A DNA stretch of 8,729 nt from Chlorobiales bacterium (GTDB lineage: Bacteria > Bacteroidota > Chlorobiia > Chlorobiales > Chlorobiaceae): the NCBI GenBank assembly GCA_022360355.1, contig JAKSCY010000658.1, positions 1-8,729 on the forward strand, in the 5' to 3' direction. Within the stretch, counting starts at the first letter, position 1; each line of letters starts with the position of its first letter. Below, piece by piece: positions 1 through 7,196 of this stretch. The notes under the pieces were generated by a model that was not told the DNA's origin, ran no database searches, and saw only the letters and a program-made list of their open reading frames with translations. Made by a program: the position numbers and the translations under genes.

Positions 1-2
1 AC

Positions 3-191
3 GTCACGGTTCTTGAATTGTTGGACAGAGTACTCAATAAAGGGGTGGTTATTGCCGGAGATGTTACCATCTCTGTTGCCGATATTGATTTGCTTTATTT
101 AGGAGTGAAACTTCTTCTTTGTTCAGTTGAAACAATGGAGCAAAACAAAAAAAAGTTGCCGGGTATGACAGAAGAGCCGGAACATGTATGA
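3..191 (+). CDS. GvpA-family gas vesicle protein, J/S type (5' end outside window)
   Basis: The open frame enters from the left edge; 62 residues are visible before the TGA at 189-191. The visible part carries the GvpA-family core: an amphipathic LELLDRVLNKGVV stretch, then GDVTISVADIDLLYLGVKLL and SVETME. GvpA-family proteins form or cap the gas vesicle wall. The GDVxxSVADxDL wording, with an LLYL turn in place of the LLxIxAR of the main wall protein GvpA, points to an accessory member of the GvpJ/GvpS group, which is thought to act in early vesicle assembly. The charged tail (EQNKKKLPGMTEEPEHV) is gene-specific. The stop codon overlaps the ATG of the next gene (ATGA at 188-191), the usual sign of translational coupling in one operon. 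J and S cannot be told apart from this fragment. Confidence 0.85.
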   Translation, partial: VTVLELLDRVLNKGVVIAGDVTISVADIDLLYLGVKLLLCSVETMEQNKKKLPGMTEEPEHV

Positions 192-874
192 AGGAAGAGC
201 CGATGCTGACTTGCTTGTATGCAATTGTAGGCCATTCTGCCAAGGAATTGAATATGCGGCCGTTATATCCTGTTACTTACAAGGACATCGCTGCTATTGT
301 TGAAACTGTTTGCAAGGAACGGTTAGCATTTGATCAAAAGTCGGCTATTGAGTATGGGATGGCCCTTGAGGTTCTCAATGAAAAGCTTACGTTACTCCCT
401 TGCAGGTTTGGGACATTTTTACAGGATGAGAGTGCAGTGTTGCAGTTGTTACAGGAGCATTATTTTTTTTATAAAAAGAAATTGGAAGAAATAAGGGGTA
501 AACAAGAGTTTGGCCTTAAAATACTGTCGGAAAAAAGTGTTCAGGCACACAACGCGAATAATGGAAAGCAATGTAAAGACGGAAGGGAATATTTGCTGCA
601 AAAATTTTATGACTATCGGGGAGATGAGGAACGAAGACGGGTAAATCGGAAGACTGTTGATGTCATTCATGAAGAACTACAAAAACTTAGCAGTATGAGC
701 GTGAAGGATGTGGAAACGAGAGGTCAAGTTGTTTTTAGTGGTAACTACCTGGTGGAGGACGGGGCGAAAAGCTTTTTTTGCTCGAAAGTCAAGGTGTTAC
801 AGGGAGTATATCCTGAATTGAGATTTTTGCTGACCGGACCATGGCCGCCGTATAATTTTGTCGGTGAAAACTGA
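188..874 (+). CDS. Gas vesicle protein GvpF/GvpL family
   Basis: The product is a 228-residue accessory gas vesicle protein; GvpF/GvpL proteins are minor components needed for vesicle nucleation and GvpA handling. Three family signatures are clear: the N-terminal LYAIV strand (residues 10-14) with YKDIAAIV (31-38), the LLPCRFGTFL block (69-78) followed by GKQEFGLKIL (104-113), and the C-terminal LLTGPWPPYNFV (214-225). Length is near the family norm. The central part (about 115-165) is lysine/arginine-rich and poorly conserved. Two starts are possible: ATG 188, overlapping the upstream stop, and ATG 203, preceded by AAGGA at 191-195 with good spacing and giving the family-typical MLTCLYAI start. 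ATG 188 is reported, but 203 may well be the real one. Separating GvpF from GvpL needs a tree. Confidence 0.9.
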   Translation: MKEEPMLTCLYAIVGHSAKELNMRPLYPVTYKDIAAIVETVCKERLAFDQKSAIEYGMALEVLNEKLTLLPCRFGTFLQDESAVLQLLQEHYFFYKKKLEEIRGKQEFGLKILSEKSVQAHNANNGKQCKDGREYLLQKFYDYRGDEERRRVNRKTVDVIHEELQKLSSMSVKDVETRGQVVFSGNYLVEDGAKSFFCSKVKVLQGVYPELRFLLTGPWPPYNFVGEN

Positions 875-894
875 AAAATCACAAAAACCGGGCT

Positions 895-1239
895 ATGGAG
901 AGAAACAACAAAGTATTGGTTGGTTCAGATGTCGTTGACGCTTTTGTCGAAGAGTTATCGGACGTCAACCCGTTGCCAAAGCATATTGACGTCAGCCCTG
1001 AAAATGTTGAGCATGGTTTGGCCAAGTTGGTACTTACGCTTATTGAACTTATCCGAAAGCTTATGGAGAAGCAGGCCATGAGGAGGCTGGATGGCGGATC
1101 TCTGACCGATGAAGAGGTAGAAAGACTTGGTGAATCTCTGCTGCTTCTTGAGAAGAAAATGGATGAGCTCAAGGATTATTTTGGCTTGAAAAATGAGGAT
1201 TTGAACCTGGATTTAGGGCCGCTGGGTCGATTGATGTAA
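895..1239 (+). CDS. gvpK: Gas vesicle protein GvpK
   Basis: The product is a 114-residue GvpK, an accessory protein required for gas vesicle formation whose exact step is unclear. Diagnostic features are the IDVSPENVEHGLAKLVLTLI segment (residues 31-50), then ELIRKLMEKQAMRRLDGGSL (51-70), TDEEVERLGESLLLLEKKMD (71-90), and the near-invariant EDLNLDLGPLGRLM tail (101-114). These match the family end to end, so the gene is complete. It starts 20 nt after the GvpF/L stop with no strong ribosome binding site in front of the ATG, which suggests reinitiation or coupling within the operon. It is the last gas vesicle gene on this side; the next strong terminator on this strand is about 200 nt downstream. 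Confidence 0.95.
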   Translation: MERNNKVLVGSDVVDAFVEELSDVNPLPKHIDVSPENVEHGLAKLVLTLIELIRKLMEKQAMRRLDGGSLTDEEVERLGESLLLLEKKMDELKDYFGLKNEDLNLDLGPLGRLM

Positions 1240-1247
1240 TGACATCA

Positions 1248-1438
1248 GGGCGCCTCTCTTTATTGTCATGAGTCCCGATTGCATCGGGATGCAAGGCGAA
1301 CGGAGCGCAGAGGCCGAAGTCCCGCGACCTGCCGGGATCAACGATGCAATTGAATCGCGGAATACATAGAGGTGCCCATTGATCTCTCGTTCGGGAGATG
1401 TAGAGTGGATGCTTGGTTGGAGCGCATCCGCTTGAATG
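1248..1438 (+). other. Hairpin-rich non-coding stretch after gvpK
   Basis: I see no convincing gene here. The stretch is unusually rich in inverted repeats. GGGCGCCTCT at 1248-1257 pairs with AGAGGTGCCC at 1368-1377 (10 bp, one G-U) and would close a 130-nt domain. Inside it TCCCGAT/ATCGGGA form a 7-bp hairpin (1273-1279 with 1283-1289, loop TGC), and TCCCG/CGGGA form another (1320-1324 with 1333-1337). Outside it lie ATCTCTC/GGGAGAT (1382-1388 with 1393-1399, GTTC loop) and GTGGATGC/GCATCCGC (1405-1412 with 1424-1431). With the terminator that follows, this could be a structured 3' UTR, a small RNA or a dispersed palindromic element. No known RNA family was recognised. Confidence 0.4.
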
Positions 1439-1481
1439 CCGCCTCATAGTATCGTTTGTATTGATATGAGGCGGTTTTTTT
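1439..1481 (+). terminator. Intrinsic terminator of the gvp operon
   Basis: CCGCCTCATA (1439-1448) and TATGAGGCGG (1465-1474) form a perfect 10-bp stem with a 16-nt loop, followed at once by seven T residues (1475-1481). The T tract lies on the + strand only, so it ends transcription coming from gvpK. On the - strand the same hairpin lies just past the end of the receiver gene but lacks a U tract, so it is a poor terminator for that gene. Confidence 0.9.
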
Positions 1482-1488
1482 CTTGCTT

Positions 1489-1848
1489 TTAAAGGTACCG
1501 CAGAGCATTGAGCAGTTCTCTGTACCCGAACGGTTTTTTCAGAGTGGCGTCAGCTCCAACGGCATGGGCAAGATGAAGATAACTTTCAGGGCTCATTTTT
1601 CCTCCACCGGAAATGGCGACAATTTTAATGTGGGGATGTTCCGACTTGATGTTTTTGATGATTTCAATGCCTTCCTGTTCCGGCATGATGATGTCTGAAA
1701 TCACAGTCGTAACATCCGGGTTCTGTGCGAGCAACTCGAATGCCTTATAGCCGCTTTCTGCTGTAAGAACGTTAAATCCATCATGTTTCAGGATTTCTCT
1801 GATGAATTTCAGGGCAGCTTTGTCATCATCAATGACCAGGATTTTCAT
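1489..1848 (-). CDS. Stand-alone receiver-domain response regulator
   Basis: The product is a 119-residue protein made of a single CheY-like receiver domain. The acidic pocket is DDD at 7-9, the phospho-acceptor is Asp52 in ISDIIMPEQEG, the switch Ser is in VAIS (77-80), and the conserved Lys-Pro is in LKKP (103-106). It has no output domain, so it would act by protein contact or as a phosphorelay intermediate. The nearby hybrid kinase is the natural partner. ATG 1848 is chosen because it gives the standard MKILVIDDD start and because the same ATG-over-stop arrangement recurs at the end of the intact kinase gene. A TTG at 1875 with AGGAG at 1880-1884 would add nine residues, but that AGGAG lies in the decayed kinase remnant and is probably fortuitous. 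No strong ribosome binding site precedes ATG 1848. Confidence 0.88.
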   Translation of the reverse strand: MKILVIDDDKAALKFIREILKHDGFNVLTAESGYKAFELLAQNPDVTTVISDIIMPEQEGIEIIKNIKSEHPHIKIVAISGGGKMSPESYLHLAHAVGADATLKKPFGYRELLNALRYL

Positions 1849-2011
1849 ATAACTGTGCGTTAGGTTGCTGTTCAATAATCTCCTGAATTATTTTGCCCAG
1901 TGAAAAACTTACCGGTTTTTGGAGATTTTTCCCAACTGCATGATAGAGCAAAGGTTACGTGATCGCCTGATTACCTTCGTAGCCGGTTATGGTGATACAT
2001 CGAAAATCGAT
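1829..2011 (-). pseudogene. Decayed C-terminal receiver domain of a second hybrid kinase
   Basis: Read on the - strand in one frame, this stretch spells ITGYEGNQAIT, a TAA stop (1955-1957), then HAVGKNLQKPVSFSLGKIIQ and EIIEQQ, and ends at a TGA (1829-1831). The matching end of the intact kinase is ITGYANDQ...KILRKPISFT followed by AIQQIVGQKQ. The spacing from ITGY to the KP motif is identical (18 residues between ITGY and LQKP/LRKP), and later only one residue of gap is needed. It is therefore the last 60 or so codons of a homologous kinase receiver domain, missing its N-terminal half and interrupted by a nonsense codon. Its terminal stop overlaps the start of the receiver gene below, just as the intact kinase stop overlaps a MNILMI start. 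It is non-functional and is read as the residue of a tandem duplication. Confidence 0.75.
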
Positions 2012-2141
2012 TAACCGGGTTTCCGTTGAGTTTGAAGTCTGTCTTGGTTTTTTTATGGGGAATTGGGGTGCCTTTATGATACTTTGCTCTGGGGTTGTGG
2101 TCGAGAGGATTGTGTGAAAGGTGAAAGAGTGAGAGGTTCCG

Positions 2142-5100
2142 CTAATCATCAGGATGTTCATGCCCTTGATTGTTTTGCTTCTGCCCTACGATTTGCTGGA
2201 TTGCTGTGTGTAGTAGGGTGAAACTTATTGGTTTTCGGAGTATTTTCCGGACCTTCGTAAGATCTGTTTTTTGCAGGAGCTTTTGATCATTTGCGTACCC
2301 GGTTATCAGAATAACAGGCAGACCGGGTATGATATGGTCTGCTTTGCAGGCCAGAGTGATTCCTGTCATTTCGGGCATGGTTAAATCGGTAATGAGCAGG
2401 TCGAAAGAGTCAGGATTACGACGTATTGTATCGAGTGCCTTGGAAGCTGAAGTTGTTGTTGTTACATCATAGCCTTTGCTTTCCAGCATGGGTTTTATCA
2501 TTCTTACCGTCGAGGGTTCATCGTCAACAAAGAGAATTGAGCAGTTTCCTCTGGCTTTGGTTTCAGCTGACGAATTGGTTTTTTTTGTCGCTTCCGGTTT
2601 ATCGATAAGCGGCAGATAGATGTGAAAAGCAGTTCCGTTGCCGGGTTCACTCACAACGGTAATAACTCCTTTGTGCTGTGTAATGATGCCATGCACGACA
2701 GAAAGCCCAAGACCGGTTCCCTTGTTAACGGGTTTCGTTGTGAAAAAAGGTTCGAAAATTCTTCCCATGGTTTTGCTGTCCATGCCTGGGCCGGTATCGC
2801 TGATGGTCAGCAGCAGATATGGCTGGTCCTGCAAGGCGGGGAGTGAGTTGAGAAGTACGGGATCAGGGTACAGCGGACGTAGCCGGATAGTCAGCTTACC
2901 GCCTGTTTTTTCCATTGCCTGATAAGCGTTCGCGCAAAGATTGACGATGACCTGGTGCATTTGGGAGATATCGGCCAGGACGTTGTTTGTTTTGTTATCG
3001 ATATCGGTTGAAATGGTTATAGTCGAAGGAATGGAAGGCCGCAGCAGTTTCAGGGATTCGGTTACAATCGCGGCGAGGCTGACTGATGACAGGTGAGATT
3101 CATCCATACGGCTGAATGTAAGAATCTGCTCGACCAGATTTTTTGCTCTTTCAGAGGCATGCCGGATTTCATGAATATAGTCTGCGATGGGTTTTCCAGG
3201 GGGCACCATTTGCTCCAACATTTCTGCATAACCCATGATGGGGGTCAGGATGTTGTTGAAGTCGTGGGCGATTCCGCCTGCAAGCGTCCCGATGGTTTCA
3301 AGTTTCTGCGCCTGGCGTAGCTGGGTTTCAAGTTCATGTTTTTCCGATTCTGCAATGGTTTGTTTGGTTATGTCGAAAATGATGCCATCCGTGCCAATAC
3401 AGTGACCTTCATGACAAATAAGAGGGGCTTTTCTGTCCTCGATCCATTTTTCTTTACCGGTTTTGGTTCGAATTCTATAATTCAGAATAAGCGGTTCAGG
3501 ATGATGACGAATGTTCCTGCATGCATCCTGGTAGCTTTTTCGGTCATCGGGGTGGATAAGGGAGAGCCAACCTTTGGGCAGTGCCTGGATTTCCTCTGCG
3601 CTGTATTCGGTGATTGACAGGGTTTTCGGAGAGAGGAGAAAATCAATCTGTCCTTTTTGGTCGGTGGTATACACGATGCCGGGAATGTTGCGCAACAGGT
3701 TTTCATATTTCTGCAGAACGCGTCTTTTCAGCTCATTTTCCCGGAGAGCATTTTCTATTTCCTTATGTTTGGTAAGGTCGAAAATCACACCTCTGAAACC
3801 GGTTATGCTTTCATCAACAACGATAGCGGCTGAGTACAAAACGGCCGGAAAGTTTTTCCCTTTTCTGGTAAGAGCTGTGAACTCCTGGATTTCAAGGTGA
3901 CTGCCGACAAGCAACTTTTCCCGGCAGTTGTGCAAGAGCTGGTGATTTTCAGGGACGATCAGGTCAAATGCAGTAACATTTTTTCCCAGGTCTTCGGGTG
4001 AATAGCCGAACAGTTGAAAGGCGGTTTTGTTTGCATAAGTAAGCCGGGTTTCAAGGTCACATTCAAAAACCGGCTGCGGCAGCTGTTCTGTAAGCTCGCG
4101 AAACCGTTTTTCGCTGTCCCGCAATGCTTTTTCGGCCTTAAGATTGTCCGCAATGTTCCGGCTGATGCCGAACAGGACAGGCTTGTTGTTCCATATCCCC
4201 CTGGTAACTTTCGTTTCAACCGGTATAAGCCTGCCTTCCTTGGTTTGCAGGGGCACTGGGCAAATATTCCGGGTGCCTGCCAGCAGCTCGGCAATGTTCT
4301 TGGTAGCTGTTTCATGCTCTTCGGCCGGGTGAAGATCAAGCACATGCTTTTTGGATATTTCCTCTACGGAGTAACGAAGATTGCGCCGGGCAGTTTCGTT
4401 GGTGAAAATGACTCTGCCATCGGCATCGACAATAAAGAGATAGTCATCAATAGTGTTGAAAAGGGTTTCCAGGTTTCTTTTGGTTTCCGCAATTTCTTTC
4501 TCATGACGGGCTTGCATGATTGTGGCCCCGATATGAGAAGCAATGGTTTCCAGTGCTTTTTTTGCAGGTTCCGGAACATGTTCCAGTCGGTGAGATGCCA
4601 CATTGAGGCAGGCAATCACATCTCCTTTGTACTTGACCGGCAAAATGGCTATGGCATTGAGCCCTTCCTTTCTGGCATATTCGATATTTAGGCCTTCAAT
4701 GCTGCTGAACCGGCTGTATAATGGATTGCCTTTCATGACGAGTTGCTGGTGGAAACTGTCCGGAGCATATGATCTGGAGTGCTTGAGAAAAGCTTTAGGA
4801 AGTCCTTTATGGGCGGAGAGCAAAAGGCTTTTATCTGATGGCTCGACGAGATAGATGCCGCCGCAGTCCATGTCCGAGATCAAAATGGCTGTTTCCAGGC
4901 AGAGATGAAGCGTTTCCTCAAGAGACTGTGAAGCGCTGAGCTTCAAAGCTAGATCGAGTTCAGCCTCAAGAAACTGTTCAGCCTGTTTGCGCATCATGGT
5001 ATTGGCGATAATTCCGCCGGCGAGCTGAAGGACAGCAATGGTTTCCGAGTGCCAGTGTCGATGCTGCCTGACGGCATCGAACCCGATGCAGCCGAATAGT

Positions 5101-5576
5101 TTGGTATCCGAGATCAGGGGTATGACAATAAGGGATTTGATATTCTGGCGCTCAAGGATCTCCTTTTCAGCAGCAGCTTCGGGCGGGAGCTTTGAGACAT
5201 CGGGAATGTGAATGATTTTGTTTTTTCTGACTTTTTTCATCCACCACGGAAAGATGCTGGTTGGCAGTCCTTTGAGGTTTGCTATTTCTGGCTTGATTCC
5301 TTCGGCACACCACTCATGGGTGTTGTCCATCAGGTTGTTGTCGTCATAAAACTGAAAAATGTAGCTCCGGTCGGCCTGTACGTGTTTGCCGATAATCATC
5401 AGGATATCATCGATAACCGGATTGATCTGCTTAATGGTGACGTTGATGAGTTTGTTGGAAATGTTGGCGATGAGATGCTCGAATTCCAGTTGTTTTTTAA
5501 GGTGTGTTTTCGGTTCTTTTCTTGTTCGTTCCAGCTCAGAATAAAGTACCTGCAGTTTTCTGTTATCCTTAGCCAT
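2142..5576 (-). CDS. Hybrid sensor histidine kinase (GAF-GAF-PAS-PAS-PAS-HK-REC)
   Basis: The product is a 1144-residue cytoplasmic hybrid kinase; no membrane span or signal peptide is visible. In order: a short coiled N-terminus, GAF 1 (about 30-195, with ADRSYIFQFYDD and SLIVIPLI), GAF 2 (about 205-355), three PAS domains (about 365-480, 485-605, 620-740), a HisKA domain with the phospho-accepting His771 in LAGGIAHDFNNIL, a HATPase domain with N-box Asn879/Asn883, DTGPGM (927-932) and GTGLGLSVVHG (953-963), and a C-terminal receiver with phospho-acceptor Asp1064 in ITDLTMPEMTG and Lys1115. All catalytic residues are present. The GAF and PAS domains could sense a small molecule, redox state or light; the ligand cannot be read from sequence. 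ATG 5576 follows an in-frame TAA; the only purine-rich GGGGAG lies about 25 nt upstream, so translation initiation looks weak. The stop TAG overlaps an ATG that once began a response regulator. Confidence 0.95.
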   Translation of the reverse strand: MAKDNRKLQVLYSELERTRKEPKTHLKKQLEFEHLIANISNKLINVTIKQINPVIDDILMIIGKHVQADRSYIFQFYDDNNLMDNTHEWCAEGIKPEIANLKGLPTSIFPWWMKKVRKNKIIHIPDVSKLPPEAAAEKEILERQNIKSLIVIPLISDTKLFGCIGFDAVRQHRHWHSETIAVLQLAGGIIANTMMRKQAEQFLEAELDLALKLSASQSLEETLHLCLETAILISDMDCGGIYLVEPSDKSLLLSAHKGLPKAFLKHSRSYAPDSFHQQLVMKGNPLYSRFSSIEGLNIEYARKEGLNAIAILPVKYKGDVIACLNVASHRLEHVPEPAKKALETIASHIGATIMQARHEKEIAETKRNLETLFNTIDDYLFIVDADGRVIFTNETARRNLRYSVEEISKKHVLDLHPAEEHETATKNIAELLAGTRNICPVPLQTKEGRLIPVETKVTRGIWNNKPVLFGISRNIADNLKAEKALRDSEKRFRELTEQLPQPVFECDLETRLTYANKTAFQLFGYSPEDLGKNVTAFDLIVPENHQLLHNCREKLLVGSHLEIQEFTALTRKGKNFPAVLYSAAIVVDESITGFRGVIFDLTKHKEIENALRENELKRRVLQKYENLLRNIPGIVYTTDQKGQIDFLLSPKTLSITEYSAEEIQALPKGWLSLIHPDDRKSYQDACRNIRHHPEPLILNYRIRTKTGKEKWIEDRKAPLICHEGHCIGTDGIIFDITKQTIAESEKHELETQLRQAQKLETIGTLAGGIAHDFNNILTPIMGYAEMLEQMVPPGKPIADYIHEIRHASERAKNLVEQILTFSRMDESHLSSVSLAAIVTESLKLLRPSIPSTITISTDIDNKTNNVLADISQMHQVIVNLCANAYQAMEKTGGKLTIRLRPLYPDPVLLNSLPALQDQPYLLLTISDTGPGMDSKTMGRIFEPFFTTKPVNKGTGLGLSVVHGIITQHKGVITVVSEPGNGTAFHIYLPLIDKPEATKKTNSSAETKARGNCSILFVDDEPSTVRMIKPMLESKGYDVTTTTSASKALDTIRRNPDSFDLLITDLTMPEMTGITLACKADHIIPGLPVILITGYANDQKLLQKTDLTKVRKILRKPISFTLLHTAIQQIVGQKQNNQGHEHPDD

Positions 5577-5717
5577 TGTAGTGATTTGGTTAAGTGATTG
5601 AACTCCCCTTAAAAAGGTGCTCTGAACCTGAGAGTATTAGGGCATGGTTAGCTTTATAATATACGATACAGACGCAGTTCCTTTGTATAGCAGGAAAATG
5701 GGCGGAGAGACATACTT

Positions 5718-5853
5718 CTTTACACGGATGATCGACAAAATCGTCATTGTGTTCCGGCAGGGTGACGAGTTTAGCAACGACTTCCAGCATGCGTTAGTCG
5801 AGATGCTCCGCGATATCTGATATGTGCAGCAGGTAGGAAGGCAGCTCGGCTGC
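5718..5853 (-). pseudogene. Broken duplicate of the 3' end of the 7197-7814 gene
   Basis: On the - strand this region reads AAELPSYLLHISDIAEHLD, a TAA stop (5794-5796), then RMLEVVAKLVTLPEHNDDFV and DHPCKE. The intact gene reads HHELQHHLLHMLDIAEHLNQ, RMLEVVAKLVTLPEHNDDLV and NHPHKG at residues 151-196. The two DNA segments align without gaps at a constant offset of 1511 bp. By hand I count about 27 differences in 125 positions, mostly transitions, so roughly 78% identity. The fragment lacks the N-terminal 150 residues, has a nonsense codon and loses similarity past the HP-K motif, where the frame runs on into unrelated sequence. It is a non-functional relic of a duplication that now flanks the decarboxylase gene. 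Confidence 0.85.
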
Positions 5854-6023
5854 GAAGTTCGGCAATGGACAGCAGGAGAATACGTTCCCTGTATTTCAAT
5901 GAAAATACGTATGTTACAGCAAGTGCTTTTCTTGTTTTTCCGGTAACGAACAACTTGCCTGCATTGGGGCGCTCTGGAGATTTTGAGACAAGCGTTTTCC
6001 TTGTGTAAGGCGATAGTGAGATC

Positions 6024-6030
6024 AGGAGGA
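6024..6030 (+). promoter_or_regulatory. Strong Shine-Dalgarno of the decarboxylase gene
   Basis: AGGAGGA at 6024-6030 lies 7 nt before the ATG at 6038. It is the best ribosome binding site in the window, fixes this start, and stands out because most neighbouring genes have weak or no such site. Confidence 0.9.
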
Positions 6031-6037
6031 GTTCACC

Positions 6038-7183
6038 ATGCTGAAATCAACATTCAGGGCGACACTCGCGTATGCATTCATCCTTATAACAGGGCTGTTG
6101 ATCTTTTCCGGTAATGCTTTGGCAAAAAAAACGGAAAAGACAGGAACAGGCTATGAAGAGGCAGTTTCAAATCTGAAGGAATTGATCCGTACCACACCAT
6201 CCTTGAAACAGCATATCGAGGAGGCATTGCAGATTGTACCGAAAGGATCGTACTGGTATGGCAAGACCAGCGGAGATTTTGTCGCGTTTTTCGATTCATG
6301 GCTTGTTTACAATCCGCTGCCCGAAGCTCCGGGTAAATACATCAGGCCGTTCGACGAACTGGCAAATTTGGATGCGGGAGAGATTCTGTTCGACGACAAT
6401 ATCTTTAGCTCCTGGTTTATCGAATTCGTCAATGCGCGTGGGGATTATCTGAAAACACCGGCTTCGTCGGCAACTCTCGGCAAATGGATTACCTATCCCG
6501 ACGTACACATCGATGATTATAAGGTCCCTGAAAAAGGATTCGGGACGTTCAACGATTTTTTTCTGAGAAAGCTCAAGCCCGGTGTAAGACCGCTCGGGGG
6601 GAAGGGCGATCCCTCGGTCATCGTGTCTCCTGCCGACGGTTCGATCTGCGAGATTTACGCAAAAGACCTCGATTCGAATTTCAGGGTAAAGAGGGATGTG
6701 ATAAACATTCGACAAACGCTGAACAACAGCCCGTACGCTGAACGGTTCATCGGCGGAAAGGTGTTTGATATCCTCTTGTGGTTCACGGATTATCACCACT
6801 TTCACGCACCGGTTTCAGGAAAGGTCGTCGAGATCGGGGAGTACTCCGGTTCTTACAACTATGACTTCGCTCATGTTGATTGGTATCGCGAACTGGCCAA
6901 GCATAAACGTACTTGCTATATCATCGACTCGGAAAAATTCGGTCTCGTCGCCATGATCCCGGTCGGTTTCTGGGGCGTAGGATCTATCCGGAGCGAAGTG
7001 AAAACCGGCGATTACATTGAAAAAGGGCAGGAAATAGGCCATTTCGGCTATGGAGGCTCTTCGATCCTGCTTGTGTTCGAGCCGGGAGCTGTCGACATTT
7101 CACTGCCCGTTCCCGTGAGGAAAAGCGGGGATGAAGGTTACCCGGTCAAGGTCCGGCAAAAGATCGGTACGGCGGCGAAATAG
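6038..7183 (+). CDS. Exported phosphatidylserine-decarboxylase-family protein
   Basis: The product is a 381-residue member of the pyruvoyl-dependent phosphatidylserine decarboxylase (PSD) family, which converts phosphatidylserine to phosphatidylethanolamine. The PSD core spans about 165-375: FNDFFLRKLKPGVRPL (171-186), SPADG with Asp200, DYHHFHAPVSG with His253/His256, and YGGSS (338-342), where self-cleavage between Gly340 and Ser341 would yield the pyruvoyl prosthetic group. The Asp-His-Ser triad is complete. Two things differ from ordinary bacterial Psd. Residues 1-29 look like a Sec signal peptide (basic start, hydrophobic 8-23, cut after NALA), which would place the enzyme in the periplasm. 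An added N-terminal domain (about 40-165) also resembles the PSD-associated region of fungal and PsiD-like enzymes. The true substrate may therefore be another lipid or amino acid. The gene ends 13 bp from the convergent neighbour with no terminator seen. Confidence 0.88.
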   Translation: MLKSTFRATLAYAFILITGLLIFSGNALAKKTEKTGTGYEEAVSNLKELIRTTPSLKQHIEEALQIVPKGSYWYGKTSGDFVAFFDSWLVYNPLPEAPGKYIRPFDELANLDAGEILFDDNIFSSWFIEFVNARGDYLKTPASSATLGKWITYPDVHIDDYKVPEKGFGTFNDFFLRKLKPGVRPLGGKGDPSVIVSPADGSICEIYAKDLDSNFRVKRDVINIRQTLNNSPYAERFIGGKVFDILLWFTDYHHFHAPVSGKVVEIGEYSGSYNYDFAHVDWYRELAKHKRTCYIIDSEKFGLVAMIPVGFWGVGSIRSEVKTGDYIEKGQEIGHFGYGGSSILLVFEPGAVDISLPVPVRKSGDEGYPVKVRQKIGTAAK

Positions 7184-7196
7184 CTGTTGCTGATCA

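Larger units (their letters stand above)
5577..6037. other. 461-bp intergenic region without an intact gene
   Basis: This lies between two divergent genes, so it should hold the promoters for the kinase (-) and the decarboxylase (+). No convincing -35/-10 pair was found. A TATAAT at 5655-5660 has no matching -35 on the + strand, and the AT-rich stretch around it could serve the - strand. The central part is the gene fragment listed separately. Further right, GTATTT/AAATAC (5891-5896 with 5903-5908) form a short palindrome, and GTTAC/GTAAC (5913-5917 with 5942-5946) bracket a weak CAAG/CTTG hairpin followed by Ts. These could be operator or terminator remnants. Confidence 0.5.

Noticed and set aside
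1169..1447. A 92-codon open frame on the - strand over the end of gvpK and the hairpin region
   Set aside because: It overlaps gvpK and a palindromic region, has no ribosome binding site and no family resemblance.
1955..2161. A 68-codon open frame beginning MNILMI
   Set aside because: Only its first six codons look like a response regulator and only its last sixteen or so look like a kinase receiver. The middle is unlike either. It is a chance fusion across the duplication scar, not a gene.
4014..4691. A 225-codon open frame on the + strand inside the kinase gene
   Set aside because: It is antisense to the PAS-encoding part of the kinase, has no family motifs, and the kinase frame is fully supported by domain content.
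5590..5790. A 66-codon open frame beginning MLEVVAKLV
   Set aside because: It is the tail of the broken copy of the 7197-7814 gene after a nonsense codon, running on into unrelated sequence. It has no ribosome binding site.
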